Shown: piece by piece, positions 1 to 6,261 of the stretch | Position numbering within the stretch: position 1 is the stretch's first letter | How the letters are laid out: each line of letters begins with the position of its first letter | NCBI GenBank assembly: GCA_003155565.1 | Contig: PMDM01000215.1 | Location: forward strand, 1-6,261 | Source: Methylococcaceae bacterium | Lineage (GTDB): Bacteria > Pseudomonadota > Gammaproteobacteria > Methylococcales > Methylomonadaceae | Length of the DNA stretch: 6,261 bases | Direction of reading: 5' to 3' | The notes under the pieces: generated by a model | Database searches by the model: none | Told to the model about the DNA's origin: nothing | The model's input: only the letters and a program-made list of their open reading frames with translations | Translations under genes and position numbers: made by a program

Positions 1-6
1 ATCGTC

Positions 7-31
7 ATTCCGGCATGCTTTTAGCCGGAAT
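7..31. repeat. REP-like palindromic element at the left edge
   Basis: ATTCCGGC (7-14) and GCCGGAAT (24-31) form a perfect 8-bp stem around a 9-base loop. It is flanked by CGTC before and CCAG after, the usual look of the short dispersed 'CGTCATTCC...GGAATCCAG' repeats found between genes in many proteobacteria. It lies about 160 bp downstream of the last R-M gene. An RNA hairpin here could stabilise or end transcripts, but no T-run follows the stem on either strand. Only one copy is in the window, so calling it a repeat family member rests on resemblance. Confidence 0.6.
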
Positions 32-193
32 CCAGAAAAAAAATTAAATTGAACCATCACCAATTACTCCTTAACGGCTGGACTTATCAGCTGTGGCTGA
101 GAAATAGGTGTTATGTCCCAGGAATACTCCTAATCAACCAAAAATAGCGAGGGTTAGACATCAAATGTCAAGATGCAAAGAGGCGCACCCCCT

Positions 194-1294
194 TTATTTT
201 GCTATCAGTAGTATTTCGTGGGATTCCTTATGGCTCAATACATATTTGTAGATGACTTTTTCAATCTCTACAATTTCTTTCTTGTACTTTGATAGGACCA
301 GCGCCAATTCTTCAACTGTTGGTATTCCGTCAGACCTGTATGATACGATAATAACGCTATTCTGGAATTTCTGAAACAGACTATCAAATGCATCTGTTAT
401 CAACTTCTTATCATTCCATAGACTTTTAACCGGCTTAAGCCGATTATGTTTGCTTTTGAAGTCGATTTGACTGTGCCAGTTCGGATAATCAACAAGACCT
501 TCCAGAAAGTGATAGAAATCATGATAATTAACTGTTGCCCCTTTTTTTGATATGTACGGAGTGTCAATGTAAACGAGATCATAATTCTCGTTTATTTCGA
601 ATACATCTTGATTGATGGCTCTGTTCTGCTTCCCATTATCGAATACTGCCCTATTTGCTTCTGAAGCAAATCTCCTGAAATAAACATCAAAGGGTGTTTC
701 CCATGTAACTTTATTGCCAAAAGACCTTTCCACATCTGCTGTCCTGATATACAGGTTGTTTCGATGAAAAAGATTAAATGGCCTCTTGATTATGCATGCT
801 TGGAAAAGCGCAAAGAAAGCTATCGCTTTCTTAAATTTATCTTCCATCAGGTAGATGTTCTGAGTAACAATATCTAGCCATTTGTCTTCATCCTCAGCAT
901 AATAAATACCACTGAAATTGTCTTGGATGATAGACTTGTAATTTAAACTTGGGCACTTTACGAGAAGTGCATCAATGTCCTTATCGGCCAAAGTGGTTGA
1001 ACTGTTCTGAATCAATGCCTTACCGATTTGGTTATTGAATTTTAAGATGTCATTGTATGTAACTGTCTTATTCTTACTTTTCAGCATGTATGAAACGCAA
1101 GCGGTACCACCAAAAGCGTCAAGAACTGTTTCAAATGGAATGTCCTTGATGTTTTCCCATATCCAGTCGGCAATTTTCAGCTTGCTACCTTGGTATCTGG
1201 TAGCGGGAAACTTAGGATCTGTTACCCCTAGATCAAGCTGCTCTGAATGTATTTTCTTAGATTTTTTCGTATTTGATTTTGGGCTGAAATGCAC
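194..1294 (-). CDS. D12-class (alpha) DNA adenine-N6 methyltransferase of the R-M system
   Basis: A 366-residue enzyme predicted to transfer a methyl group from S-adenosylmethionine to adenine N6 in the site cut by the neighbouring nuclease. Motif order is that of the D12 (MethyltransfD12) family: TRYQGSKLK (32-40) is motif X, LDAFGGTAC (58-66) is the SAM-binding motif I, YND (80-82) fits motif II, and VYIDTPY (241-247) is catalytic motif IV. Motif IV is DTPY instead of the usual DPPY. The variable region between about 80 and 235 should hold target recognition. It is not close to the Dam-like M.EcoRV type and looks more like the TRY.G.K subgroup. The start is GTG, backed by GGAG six bases upstream (1301-1304). 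It overlaps the preceding methylase gene by 38 bp and is the last gene of the operon. Confidence 0.93.
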   Translation of the reverse strand: MHFSPKSNTKKSKKIHSEQLDLGVTDPKFPATRYQGSKLKIADWIWENIKDIPFETVLDAFGGTACVSYMLKSKNKTVTYNDILKFNNQIGKALIQNSSTTLADKDIDALLVKCPSLNYKSIIQDNFSGIYYAEDEDKWLDIVTQNIYLMEDKFKKAIAFFALFQACIIKRPFNLFHRNNLYIRTADVERSFGNKVTWETPFDVYFRRFASEANRAVFDNGKQNRAINQDVFEINENYDLVYIDTPYISKKGATVNYHDFYHFLEGLVDYPNWHSQIDFKSKHNRLKPVKSLWNDKKLITDAFDSLFQKFQNSVIIVSYRSDGIPTVEELALVLSKYKKEIVEIEKVIYKYVLSHKESHEILLIAK

Positions 1295-2114
1295 CGAATT
1301 CTCCGCTCAATCGTTTTGAAATAAGTTTACAATAAGACTCTTCTATCTCTATCATCAGGCATTTTCTATTCAACCCTTTACAGACATACCCGGTAGTTCC
1401 TGAACCTGCAAAAGGGTCTAGGACAATATCCCCTTCATGGCTAGCGGCAAGTATTACCTTCTCAAGAATTATTTGCTGCTTGGTTGCTGGGTGCCGGAAA
1501 GGGTTTTTCTCTGCCCAATATTCCCATACATTGTTCATCTGCACTCCGCCGTTTATTTGCTTCATCGTGCTATAGTTCCACTTTTTACGGCCTTCTGTGC
1601 TCTTCTTTGCCCATAACATAGTTTCCGATATAGCCCGGAAACACGAGCCAGTAAAGTTTGGTGGAGCATTCCTTTTGACAAGTATAATGTCGTTAAGGAT
1701 TTTATATTTCAAGTCTTGCAGAACAACATTCACAACGCCTATACTATGATATGTTCCGGTTATCCAGATTGTACCGTCGTCCTTCAGTAGCCGCTTAGAT
1801 TCGGAAAGCCATGTATGGTGGAATTCAAATTGTTTTACCAGGTCCATCGAAAACGCCCAAGTTGCCTTTTGTGTGTCAAAAGTTGGTTTGTGCCCATCAG
1901 TTCTATTAATCACTAGGTTTGATTGATTACCGAAATATGGTGGATCGGCAAAAATCATATCAATTGAATTACCAGGAAGGCATTTTAGATATTCTAGTGA
2001 GTCATTATTTACCAATACAACGTCATTATTTGCATAATAAATATCTTTTATTGGTAAACTATTTATTACATTATTTTTTTCCAGGCTTGACCTTCCTTTT
2101 AGAACGTTTTGCAT
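1257..2114 (-). CDS. DpnA-like beta-class DNA adenine-N6 methyltransferase
   Basis: A 285-residue methylase with the beta-class order: catalytic motif IV first (DMIFADPPYF, DPPY at 57-60) and the SAM-binding motif near the C-terminus (LDPFAGSGTTG, 232-242), with HPATKQ (208-213) just before it. Resemblance to DpnA of the DpnII system extends beyond the motifs, for example ETMLWA (164-169) and NYSTMKQINGG.QM..VW (180-197). DpnA is known to methylate single-stranded as well as double-stranded DNA and protects incoming transforming DNA. Whether this one does so is inference. The start ATG at 2114 is directly preceded by an in-frame TAA, so nothing further upstream is possible. Its first 43 bases overlap the nuclease gene. 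GGAAAGGG lies 14 bases upstream, too far for a normal Shine-Dalgarno, which fits translational coupling. It has about 20 residues before the DpnA-like core. Confidence 0.93.
   Translation of the reverse strand: MQNVLKGRSSLEKNNVINSLPIKDIYYANNDVVLVNNDSLEYLKCLPGNSIDMIFADPPYFGNQSNLVINRTDGHKPTFDTQKATWAFSMDLVKQFEFHHTWLSESKRLLKDDGTIWITGTYHSIGVVNVVLQDLKYKILNDIILVKRNAPPNFTGSCFRAISETMLWAKKSTEGRKKWNYSTMKQINGGVQMNNVWEYWAEKNPFRHPATKQQIILEKVILAASHEGDIVLDPFAGSGTTGYVCKGLNRKCLMIEIEESYCKLISKRLSGEFGAFQPKIKYEKI
1301..1304 (-). promoter_or_regulatory. Shine-Dalgarno for the D12 methylase
   Basis: GGAG lies six bases before the GTG at 1294-1292, inside the end of the upstream methylase gene. This supports the GTG as the true start and gives the last gene its own ribosome entry. 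It is the best ribosome-binding site of the three R-M genes. Confidence 0.75.
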
Positions 2115-2934
2115 TTATTAAATCGTGGCCCTTTCCACGATATGTGAGAAACTCTTTTAGGGTTGATATTTTCTTTTGTTTTCCCTTGCTGTCAGTAATC
2201 ATTATTTTACCATAATTCATCCAATAATCATCGAATATTATTTCGCCTAAGTTTTTAAACATGCCATTGCATTTCAATATATCGTCAATATTATCAATAC
2301 TGCCTATGTTAGCTGTGTTACCACTTCCACTTTTATCACTTGCAATTTCCCACTTTTCACATACAAAGAACTGGAAATCCTTAACTACTGATGTAATAGA
2401 TTTGAGTTTATCTATTGTATATATTTTGGTCTCGTCAATATCGTCTGATGCTGTTCTGGTGTATATGATGCCAAGGCAGAAATGCCCTTTGTACTGTTTA
2501 TAGGGAAACTGGATATTTTTTCTGCTTTCGCGATTTGTGAAATACTCACCATGTGAACCCAATGTAAAACCATTGCAGTGACCAGGATAACTTTGATTTC
2601 GGTAAGTGGTCTTGAGATCAACCGCGAATTTTATGGATTCATCAGCCCCGTCAACAAATGATATATCTGGATAGTAATTCTGGTGTTCAGCTAGAACCAC
2701 CTTGTATCCGTTGACTTGTGCGAACTCAAGAATTTTCGGGAAAAGATGAATTTCAAGAATTTTCGAAACAATCTTAGTGTCTGATGAAACTGTGTAGACG
2801 TTTTTAAAGATGTCAATAAATCCTTTTACAGTCCATTGCCCATCCTCTGTGCTGATATAACTTTTGAGGCCTGTAACGAATTCTTCAAGCTTGGCTATAA
2901 AGCTCTCTTTTTCAGTCAATTGATTAACCGTCAA
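2071..2934 (-). CDS. EcoRV-family type II restriction endonuclease, predicted to cut GATATC
   Basis: A 287-residue protein with end-to-end similarity to EcoRV (245 residues), a Mg-dependent homodimer that cuts GATATC to blunt ends. The active site is intact: E61 (as EcoRV E45), D90 in YYPD (D74), D106 and K108 in AVDLKTTY (D90, K92). The base-reading R-loop GSGNTAN (203-209) differs from EcoRV GSGNTTN at one place, and the minor-groove Q-loop is HQNYYPD against QQNHYPD. SDTK (51-54), YTR (158-160), NIGSI (209-213) and YRGK (265-268) also match. It ends with a Lys/Arg-rich tail of about 20 residues that EcoRV lacks. The start is uncertain: TTG at 2934 or TTG at 2919. An in-frame TAA lies at 2955-2953, there is no ATG before the conserved core, and neither TTG has a clear Shine-Dalgarno. 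First gene of the R-M operon. Confidence 0.93.
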   Translation of the reverse strand: MTVNQLTEKESFIAKLEEFVTGLKSYISTEDGQWTVKGFIDIFKNVYTVSSDTKIVSKILEIHLFPKILEFAQVNGYKVVLAEHQNYYPDISFVDGADESIKFAVDLKTTYRNQSYPGHCNGFTLGSHGEYFTNRESRKNIQFPYKQYKGHFCLGIIYTRTASDDIDETKIYTIDKLKSITSVVKDFQFFVCEKWEIASDKSGSGNTANIGSIDNIDDILKCNGMFKNLGEIIFDDYWMNYGKIMITDSKGKQKKISTLKEFLTYRGKGHDLINAKRSKRKVKPGKK

Positions 2935-2952
2935 TGTGATTAATGATCTGTG

Positions 2953-3003
2953 TTACAAGTTTACAACATTTGACTGGAACTGGTGCGGTTGTTTATGAAG
3001 CAT
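2953..3003 (-). other. Sixteen-codon upstream reading frame before the nuclease gene
   Basis: ATG at 3003-3001 opens 16 codons (MLHKQPHQFQSNVVNL) ending at TAA 2955-2953, six codons before the nuclease TTG and in the same frame. No Shine-Dalgarno precedes it. It could be a translated leader that limits nuclease synthesis, a former N-terminus cut off by a nonsense mutation, or chance. I see no evidence that decides between these. Confidence 0.25.
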
Positions 3004-3016
3004 GGTGTCAGTTAAA

Positions 3017-3022
3017 GATATC
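3017..3022. promoter_or_regulatory. GATATC site in the control region of the R-M operon
   Basis: This is the predicted target of the R-M system, 83 bp upstream of the nuclease start, where a promoter or leader of the minus-strand operon should lie. The only other GATATC I found in the window is at 4091-4096 inside gltB. The sequence is certain. A regulatory role is inference. Confidence 0.35.
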
Positions 3023-3104
3023 ACAGATTAGCCATCAATGATAAAAGCTCTAGTTGGACGAGTCATACTGATAGCATTCGAGGACATCAAGGACAAAAGA
3101 CTAC

Positions 3105-3133
3105 GTGACAATAACGCAACGCATTCGTATAAT
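3105..3133 (+). promoter_or_regulatory. Sigma70-type promoter of gltB
   Basis: GTGACA (3105-3110, five of six bases of TTGACA) is separated by exactly 17 bp from a perfect TATAAT (3128-3133). Transcription would begin near 3140, giving a leader of about 100 nt before the gltB ATG. It is the only strong promoter-like pair I found in the divergent region. No sigma54-type element was seen in the same stretch. Confidence 0.75.
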
Positions 3134-3144
3134 CTAATCGTTTT

Positions 3145-3157
3145 GCCGCACAGCGGC
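3145..3157 (+). other. Hairpin at the predicted 5' end of the gltB mRNA
   Basis: GCCGC (3145-3149), loop ACA, GCGGC (3153-3157): a GC-only 5-bp stem starting about five bases after the predicted transcription start. No T-run follows on the plus strand, so it is not a terminator. Hairpins at the extreme 5' end can protect an mRNA from decay. That role here is inference. Confidence 0.4.
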
Positions 3158-3231
3158 CTTTGGAGAAAAGTTCGACACAGGTGCGGTAGAGGGTTTTAGG
3201 GAAAGTTTTAACCCTTAGATCAACATACTTC

Positions 3232-3237
3232 AGAGGT
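3232..3237 (+). promoter_or_regulatory. Shine-Dalgarno of gltB
   Basis: AGAGGT lies four bases before the ATG at 3242. Together with the propeptide length it fixes the gltB start. Confidence 0.85.
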
Positions 3238-3241
3238 ATCC

Positions 3242-6200
3242 ATGAGCCAAAGCAATCTACCACCCAGACAAGGTTTATATGACCCGCGCAACGAACATGA
3301 TGCTTGCGGTGTCGGTTTTATCGTTCATATAAAAGGCCACAAAAGCCATACGATTGTACGTCAAGGATTGGATTTACTTGAGAATCTAACCCATCGCGGT
3401 GCAGTCGGTGCTGATCCCTGTGCAGGTGATGGCGCAGGAATCCTGCTACAAATCCCTGATGCTTTTTTTCAAGCTGAATGTAGCAAACTTGGAATCTCCC
3501 TTCCAGCCGCCGGAGAATACGCCGTAGGCATGGTATTTTTGCCACGCAATGAGTCAGATCGCACTACCTGCGAAACCTTACTGACCCAATTTGTTGCCCA
3601 AGAAAAGGCTACCTTGCTCGGCTGGCGTGATGTGCCAGTTGATAACCGGGAACTTGGCTATTCGGTAAAACCTGTCGAACCTTTTATCAGGCAAATTTTT
3701 ATTGGCCGTGGCGCAGATTGTGCGGGTCAAGATGCCTTTGAGCGCAAGTTATTCGTTATTCGCAAACAAGTGGAAAATGCCGTTCGTGACTTAAAGCTGG
3801 ATGGTGGCCACTCTTTTTATGTCCCGTCATTATCTTCGCGCACTATCGTCTACAAAGGAATGCTGCTCGCCAATCAAGTGGGCGCTTTTTATCCTGATTT
3901 GAGTGATGCACGCATTACCAGTGCCTTAGCACTAGTGCATCAACGTTTTTCCACTAATACCTTCCCGACTTGGGATTTGGCGCACCCGTTTCGGATGATT
4001 GCCCATAATGGTGAAATCAATACCTTGACAGGTAATGTCAATGGCATGGCTGCACGTCGCCATTCCATATCCTCCAAAGTGTTAGGGGATGATATCCACA
4101 AACTCTGGCCCTTGATCGCGGAAGGCCAATCTGACTCGGCATGTTTTGATAATGCCCTTGAGTTGTTAGTCGCTGGCGGTTATTCCATGGCCCATGCCAT
4201 GATGTTGCTAATTCCCGAAGCCTGGGCTGGCAACGACTTGATGGATGAACAACAGCGGGCATTCTACGAATACAACGCTGCCCTGATGGAACCTTGGGAC
4301 GGTCCAGCCGCTGTTGCGTTTACCGATGGCAGACAAATCGGAGCCACCTTAGACCGTAACGGCCTGAGACCTGCCCGTTATCTGGTTACGGATGATGATT
4401 TTGTCATCATGGCATCCGAAATGGGTGTTATCGAAGTCCCTCAACACAAAATCATCAAAAAATGGCGTTTGCAACCCGGCAAAATGTTGCTGATCGACAC
4501 CGAACAAGGCCGCATCATTGACGATGCCGAACTAAAAGCCCAATTGGCACAGGCGCAGCCTTATGCGGATTGGCTGAGCAAAACCCAGATACATGTTGCC
4601 AAACTCCCTGCTGAAGTTTCCGCCATGGCACCCGATGCCCATACGCTGTTAGACAGGCAACAAGCATTCGGTTACACCCAGGAAGACATTGAATTCTTAA
4701 TCAAACCGATGGCACAAACCGGCCAGGAAGCGATTAGTTCGATGGGTATTGATGCGGCGCTGGCGGTATTATCGCAACGTTCACGCCTGCTTTACGATTA
4801 TTTCAAACAAAGTTTTGCCCAAGTCACTAACCCGGCTATTGATCCGATTCGTGAAGAATTGGTCATGTCCCTGGTTTCCTTTATCGGCCCACGACCCAAC
4901 TTATTGGGATTGGATGAAGGCGGGACACACATGCGTCTTGAAGTGGAACAACCGATTTTAACTAACCAGGATCTGGAAAAAATTCGCCGCATCGAAACAC
5001 GTACCGGCGGCGCATTCAAGACCAAAACTTTAAGCTTATGCTATCCCACTGACATGGGTGCAAGCGGCATGGAAGTGGCACTTGACAGGCTTTGTCTAGC
5101 GGCAAAACGTGCTGTTGAAGAGGGCAACAATATCCTTGCGCTTTCAGACCGCGATATGGATTCAACCCATATTGCCATCCCCGCCTTATTAGCCACTTCA
5201 GCCGTACACCATTTCCTAACGTCCGAAGGTTTACGCACCAAAGTGGGCTTGGTGATTGAAACGGGCGAGGCTCGGGAAGTGCAGCATTTTGCTTTACTCG
5301 CGGGTTATGGCGCTGAGGCGATCAACCCTTACTTGGCATTTGACACCCTGTCTAACCTGTGTGAAAGCATCCCCGACCTTAGCGAATACGAAGCGCATAA
5401 ACGCTACGTCAAAGCCGTCTCCAAGGGGCTGCTCAAAGTCATGTCCAAAATGGGTATCTCGACTTACCAGTCCTATTGTGGCGCACAAATTTTTAATGCC
5501 ATTGGTTTATCAGAACCCTTTTTAGAAAAATATTTCACGGGTACAACCAGCACTACCGAAGGCGCAGGACTCCCAGAAATAAGTGAAGAAACCGTACGCC
5601 GCCATCGGCTTGCGTTTGGCAACGCACCTTTGCTAAGAGATGCCTTGGACGTTGGTGGCGAATACGCTTACCGGCTTCGCGGTGAAGCACATGCCTGGAC
5701 ACCTGCATCCATCAGTAAATTACAACATGCAACACGTAGCAACAGCCGCGAGCTGTTTGATGAATTTTGCAGCCTGATCGACGAACAGAATGAAACACTC
5801 TTAACCCTGCGTGGATTGATGTCTTTCAAGGAAGAACCCAATCCAATTCCCTTAGATGAAGTTGAACCTGCATCCGCAATCGTCAAACGTTTTGCGACCG
5901 GAGCCATGTCGTTTGGTTCTATTTCCTACGAGGCGCACACCAACTTAGCGATTGCCATGAACCGTATCGGTGGCAAATCCAATACCGGTGAAGGCGGTGA
6001 ACTGTCAGAACGCTTCAAGCCTTTGGCGAATGGTGATTCCATGCGTTCAGCCATCAAACAGGTTGCGTCCGGTCGTTTTGGTGTGACCACGGAATACTTG
6101 ATCAATGCCGATGATATTCAGATAAAAATCAGCCAAGGTGCTAAGCCCGGTGAAGGTGGGCAATTGCCGGGACACAAAGTGGATGCCGTAATCGCCAAGG

Positions 6201-6261
6201 TTCGCCACTCCACTCAAGGTGTCGGTTTAATTTCACCGCCACCGCACCATGACATCTACTC
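3242..6261 (+). CDS. gltB: Glutamate synthase large subunit, 5' two thirds (runs off the window)
   Basis: GltB, with GltD, turns glutamine and 2-oxoglutarate into two glutamates using NADPH. It is the cytoplasmic GOGAT half of ammonia assimilation. The open frame runs for 1006 codons with no stop or frameshift. The full protein is usually about 1,500 residues. Residues 1-21 are a propeptide to be removed before the catalytic Cys22 in DACGVGF. The class II glutaminase domain follows (about 22-430), with [20 protein letters not shown] (254-261) and [10 protein letters not shown] (371-380). The central domain spans roughly 465-790 ([20 protein letters not shown]). The FMN/2-oxoglutarate synthase domain begins near 870: GAMSFGSIS (887-895), NTGEGGE (914-920), [16 protein letters not shown] (962-977), SPPPHHDIY (998-1006). 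The 3Fe-4S cysteines and the C-terminal GXGXG domain lie beyond the window. gltD is expected downstream. Base composition is visibly richer in GC than the R-M genes. Confidence 0.98.
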   Translation, partial: MSQSNLPPRQGLYDPRNEHDACGVGFIVHIKGHKSHTIVRQGLDLLENLTHRGAVGADPCAGDGAGILLQIPDAFFQAECSKLGISLPAAGEYAVGMVFLPRNESDRTTCETLLTQFVAQEKATLLGWRDVPVDNRELGYSVKPVEPFIRQIFIGRGADCAGQDAFERKLFVIRKQVENAVRDLKLDGGHSFYVPSLSSRTIVYKGMLLANQVGAFYPDLSDARITSALALVHQRFSTNTFPTWDLAHPFRMIAHNGEINTLTGNVNGMAARRHSISSKVLGDDIHKLWPLIAEGQSDSACFDNALELLVAGGYSMAHAMMLLIPEAWAGNDLMDEQQRAFYEYNAALMEPWDGPAAVAFTDGRQIGATLDRNGLRPARYLVTDDDFVIMASEMGVIEVPQHKIIKKWRLQPGKMLLIDTEQGRIIDDAELKAQLAQAQPYADWLSKTQIHVAKLPAEVSAMAPDAHTLLDRQQAFGYTQEDIEFLIKPMAQTGQEAISSMGIDAALAVLSQRSRLLYDYFKQSFAQVTNPAIDPIREELVMSLVSFIGPRPNLLGLDEGGTHMRLEVEQPILTNQDLEKIRRIETRTGGAFKTKTLSLCYPTDMGASGMEVALDRLCLAAKRAVEEGNNILALSDRDMDSTHIAIPALLATSAVHHFLTSEGLRTKVGLVIETGEAREVQHFALLAGYGAEAINPYLAFDTLSNLCESIPDLSEYEAHKRYVKAVSKGLLKVMSKMGISTYQSYCGAQIFNAIGLSEPFLEKYFTGTTSTTEGAGLPEISEETVRRHRLAFGNAPLLRDALDVGGEYAYRLRGEAHAWTPASISKLQHATRSNSRELFDEFCSLIDEQNETLLTLRGLMSFKEEPNPIPLDEVEPASAIVKRFATGAMSFGSISYEAHTNLAIAMNRIGGKSNTGEGGELSERFKPLANGDSMRSAIKQVASGRFGVTTEYLINADDIQIKISQGAKPGEGGQLPGHKVDAVIAKVRHSTQGVGLISPPPHHDIY

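Noticed and set aside
87..169. Short hairpins TCAGC/GCTGA (87-100) and GACAT/ATGTC (157-169) as terminators of the R-M operon
   Set aside because: Stems are only 5 bp and AT-containing, and no T-run follows directly on the minus strand.
1035..1319. Plus-strand reading frame of 94 codons
   Set aside because: It lies antisense to the start of the D12 methylase, whose motifs and Shine-Dalgarno are clear. It has no recognisable features of its own.
1919..2215. Plus-strand reading frame of 98 codons
   Set aside because: Antisense to the methylase and nuclease genes, with low-complexity hydrophobic content caused by the complementary strand.
2939..2966. TTGTAA (2966-2961) and ATTAAT (2944-2939) as a minus-strand promoter of the nuclease
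   Set aside because: Each matches only four of six consensus bases, and the start of transcription would fall on the TTG itself, leaving no leader.
3038..3199. Plus-strand 53-codon frame upstream of gltB (ATG 3038, TAG 3197), touching a 32-codon frame at 2943-3041 through ATGA
   Set aside because: Neither has a Shine-Dalgarno or a recognisable product. The second runs across the good gltB promoter at 3105-3133, and neither resembles a C protein.
3318..5907. Several reading frames of 60-90 codons in other frames within 3318-5907, on both strands
   Set aside because: All lie within the uninterrupted gltB frame, whose conserved motifs run through the whole stretch.

Overview
The window joins two unrelated blocks. 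On the right (3242 to the window end, plus strand) is the first two thirds of gltB, the large subunit of NADPH-dependent glutamate synthase, a core nitrogen-assimilation gene. On the left (194-2934, all minus strand) is a compact, AT-rich restriction-modification (R-M) operon. The GltB sequence type and the REP-like ATTCCGGC/GCCGGAAT hairpin at the left edge suggest a proteobacterium, probably a gammaproteobacterium. I cannot name a genus.

The R-M operon is read from right to left: an EcoRV-type restriction endonuclease (2934-2071), a DpnA-like beta-class DNA adenine methyltransferase (2114-1257), and a D12-class (alpha) DNA adenine methyltransferase (1294-194). Successive genes overlap by 44 and 38 bp, so translation is probably coupled. 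The nuclease keeps the EcoRV catalytic residues and nearly all of its base-reading loop, so GATATC is the predicted target. The two methyltransferases resemble the two-methylase layout of DpnII-type systems, not the single Dam-like methylase of EcoRV. The set therefore looks like a hybrid of known R-M parts. No C (controller) gene, Vsr nuclease or transposase is visible.

The 307-bp gap between the divergent blocks (2935-3241) holds a good sigma70-type promoter for gltB (GTGACA-17 bp-TATAAT), a small hairpin at the predicted mRNA 5' end, and a strong Shine-Dalgarno. On the R-M side it holds a GATATC site 83 bp upstream of the nuclease start and a 16-codon upstream reading frame, in frame with the nuclease, but no convincing promoter. 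The nuclease appears to start at a TTG with no clear Shine-Dalgarno, whereas the last methylase has a GTG with a good GGAG. This suggests the nuclease is translated weakly relative to that methylase.

The first 193 bases lie downstream of the R-M operon and hold the REP-like hairpin and two weak short hairpins, but no gene or clear terminator.
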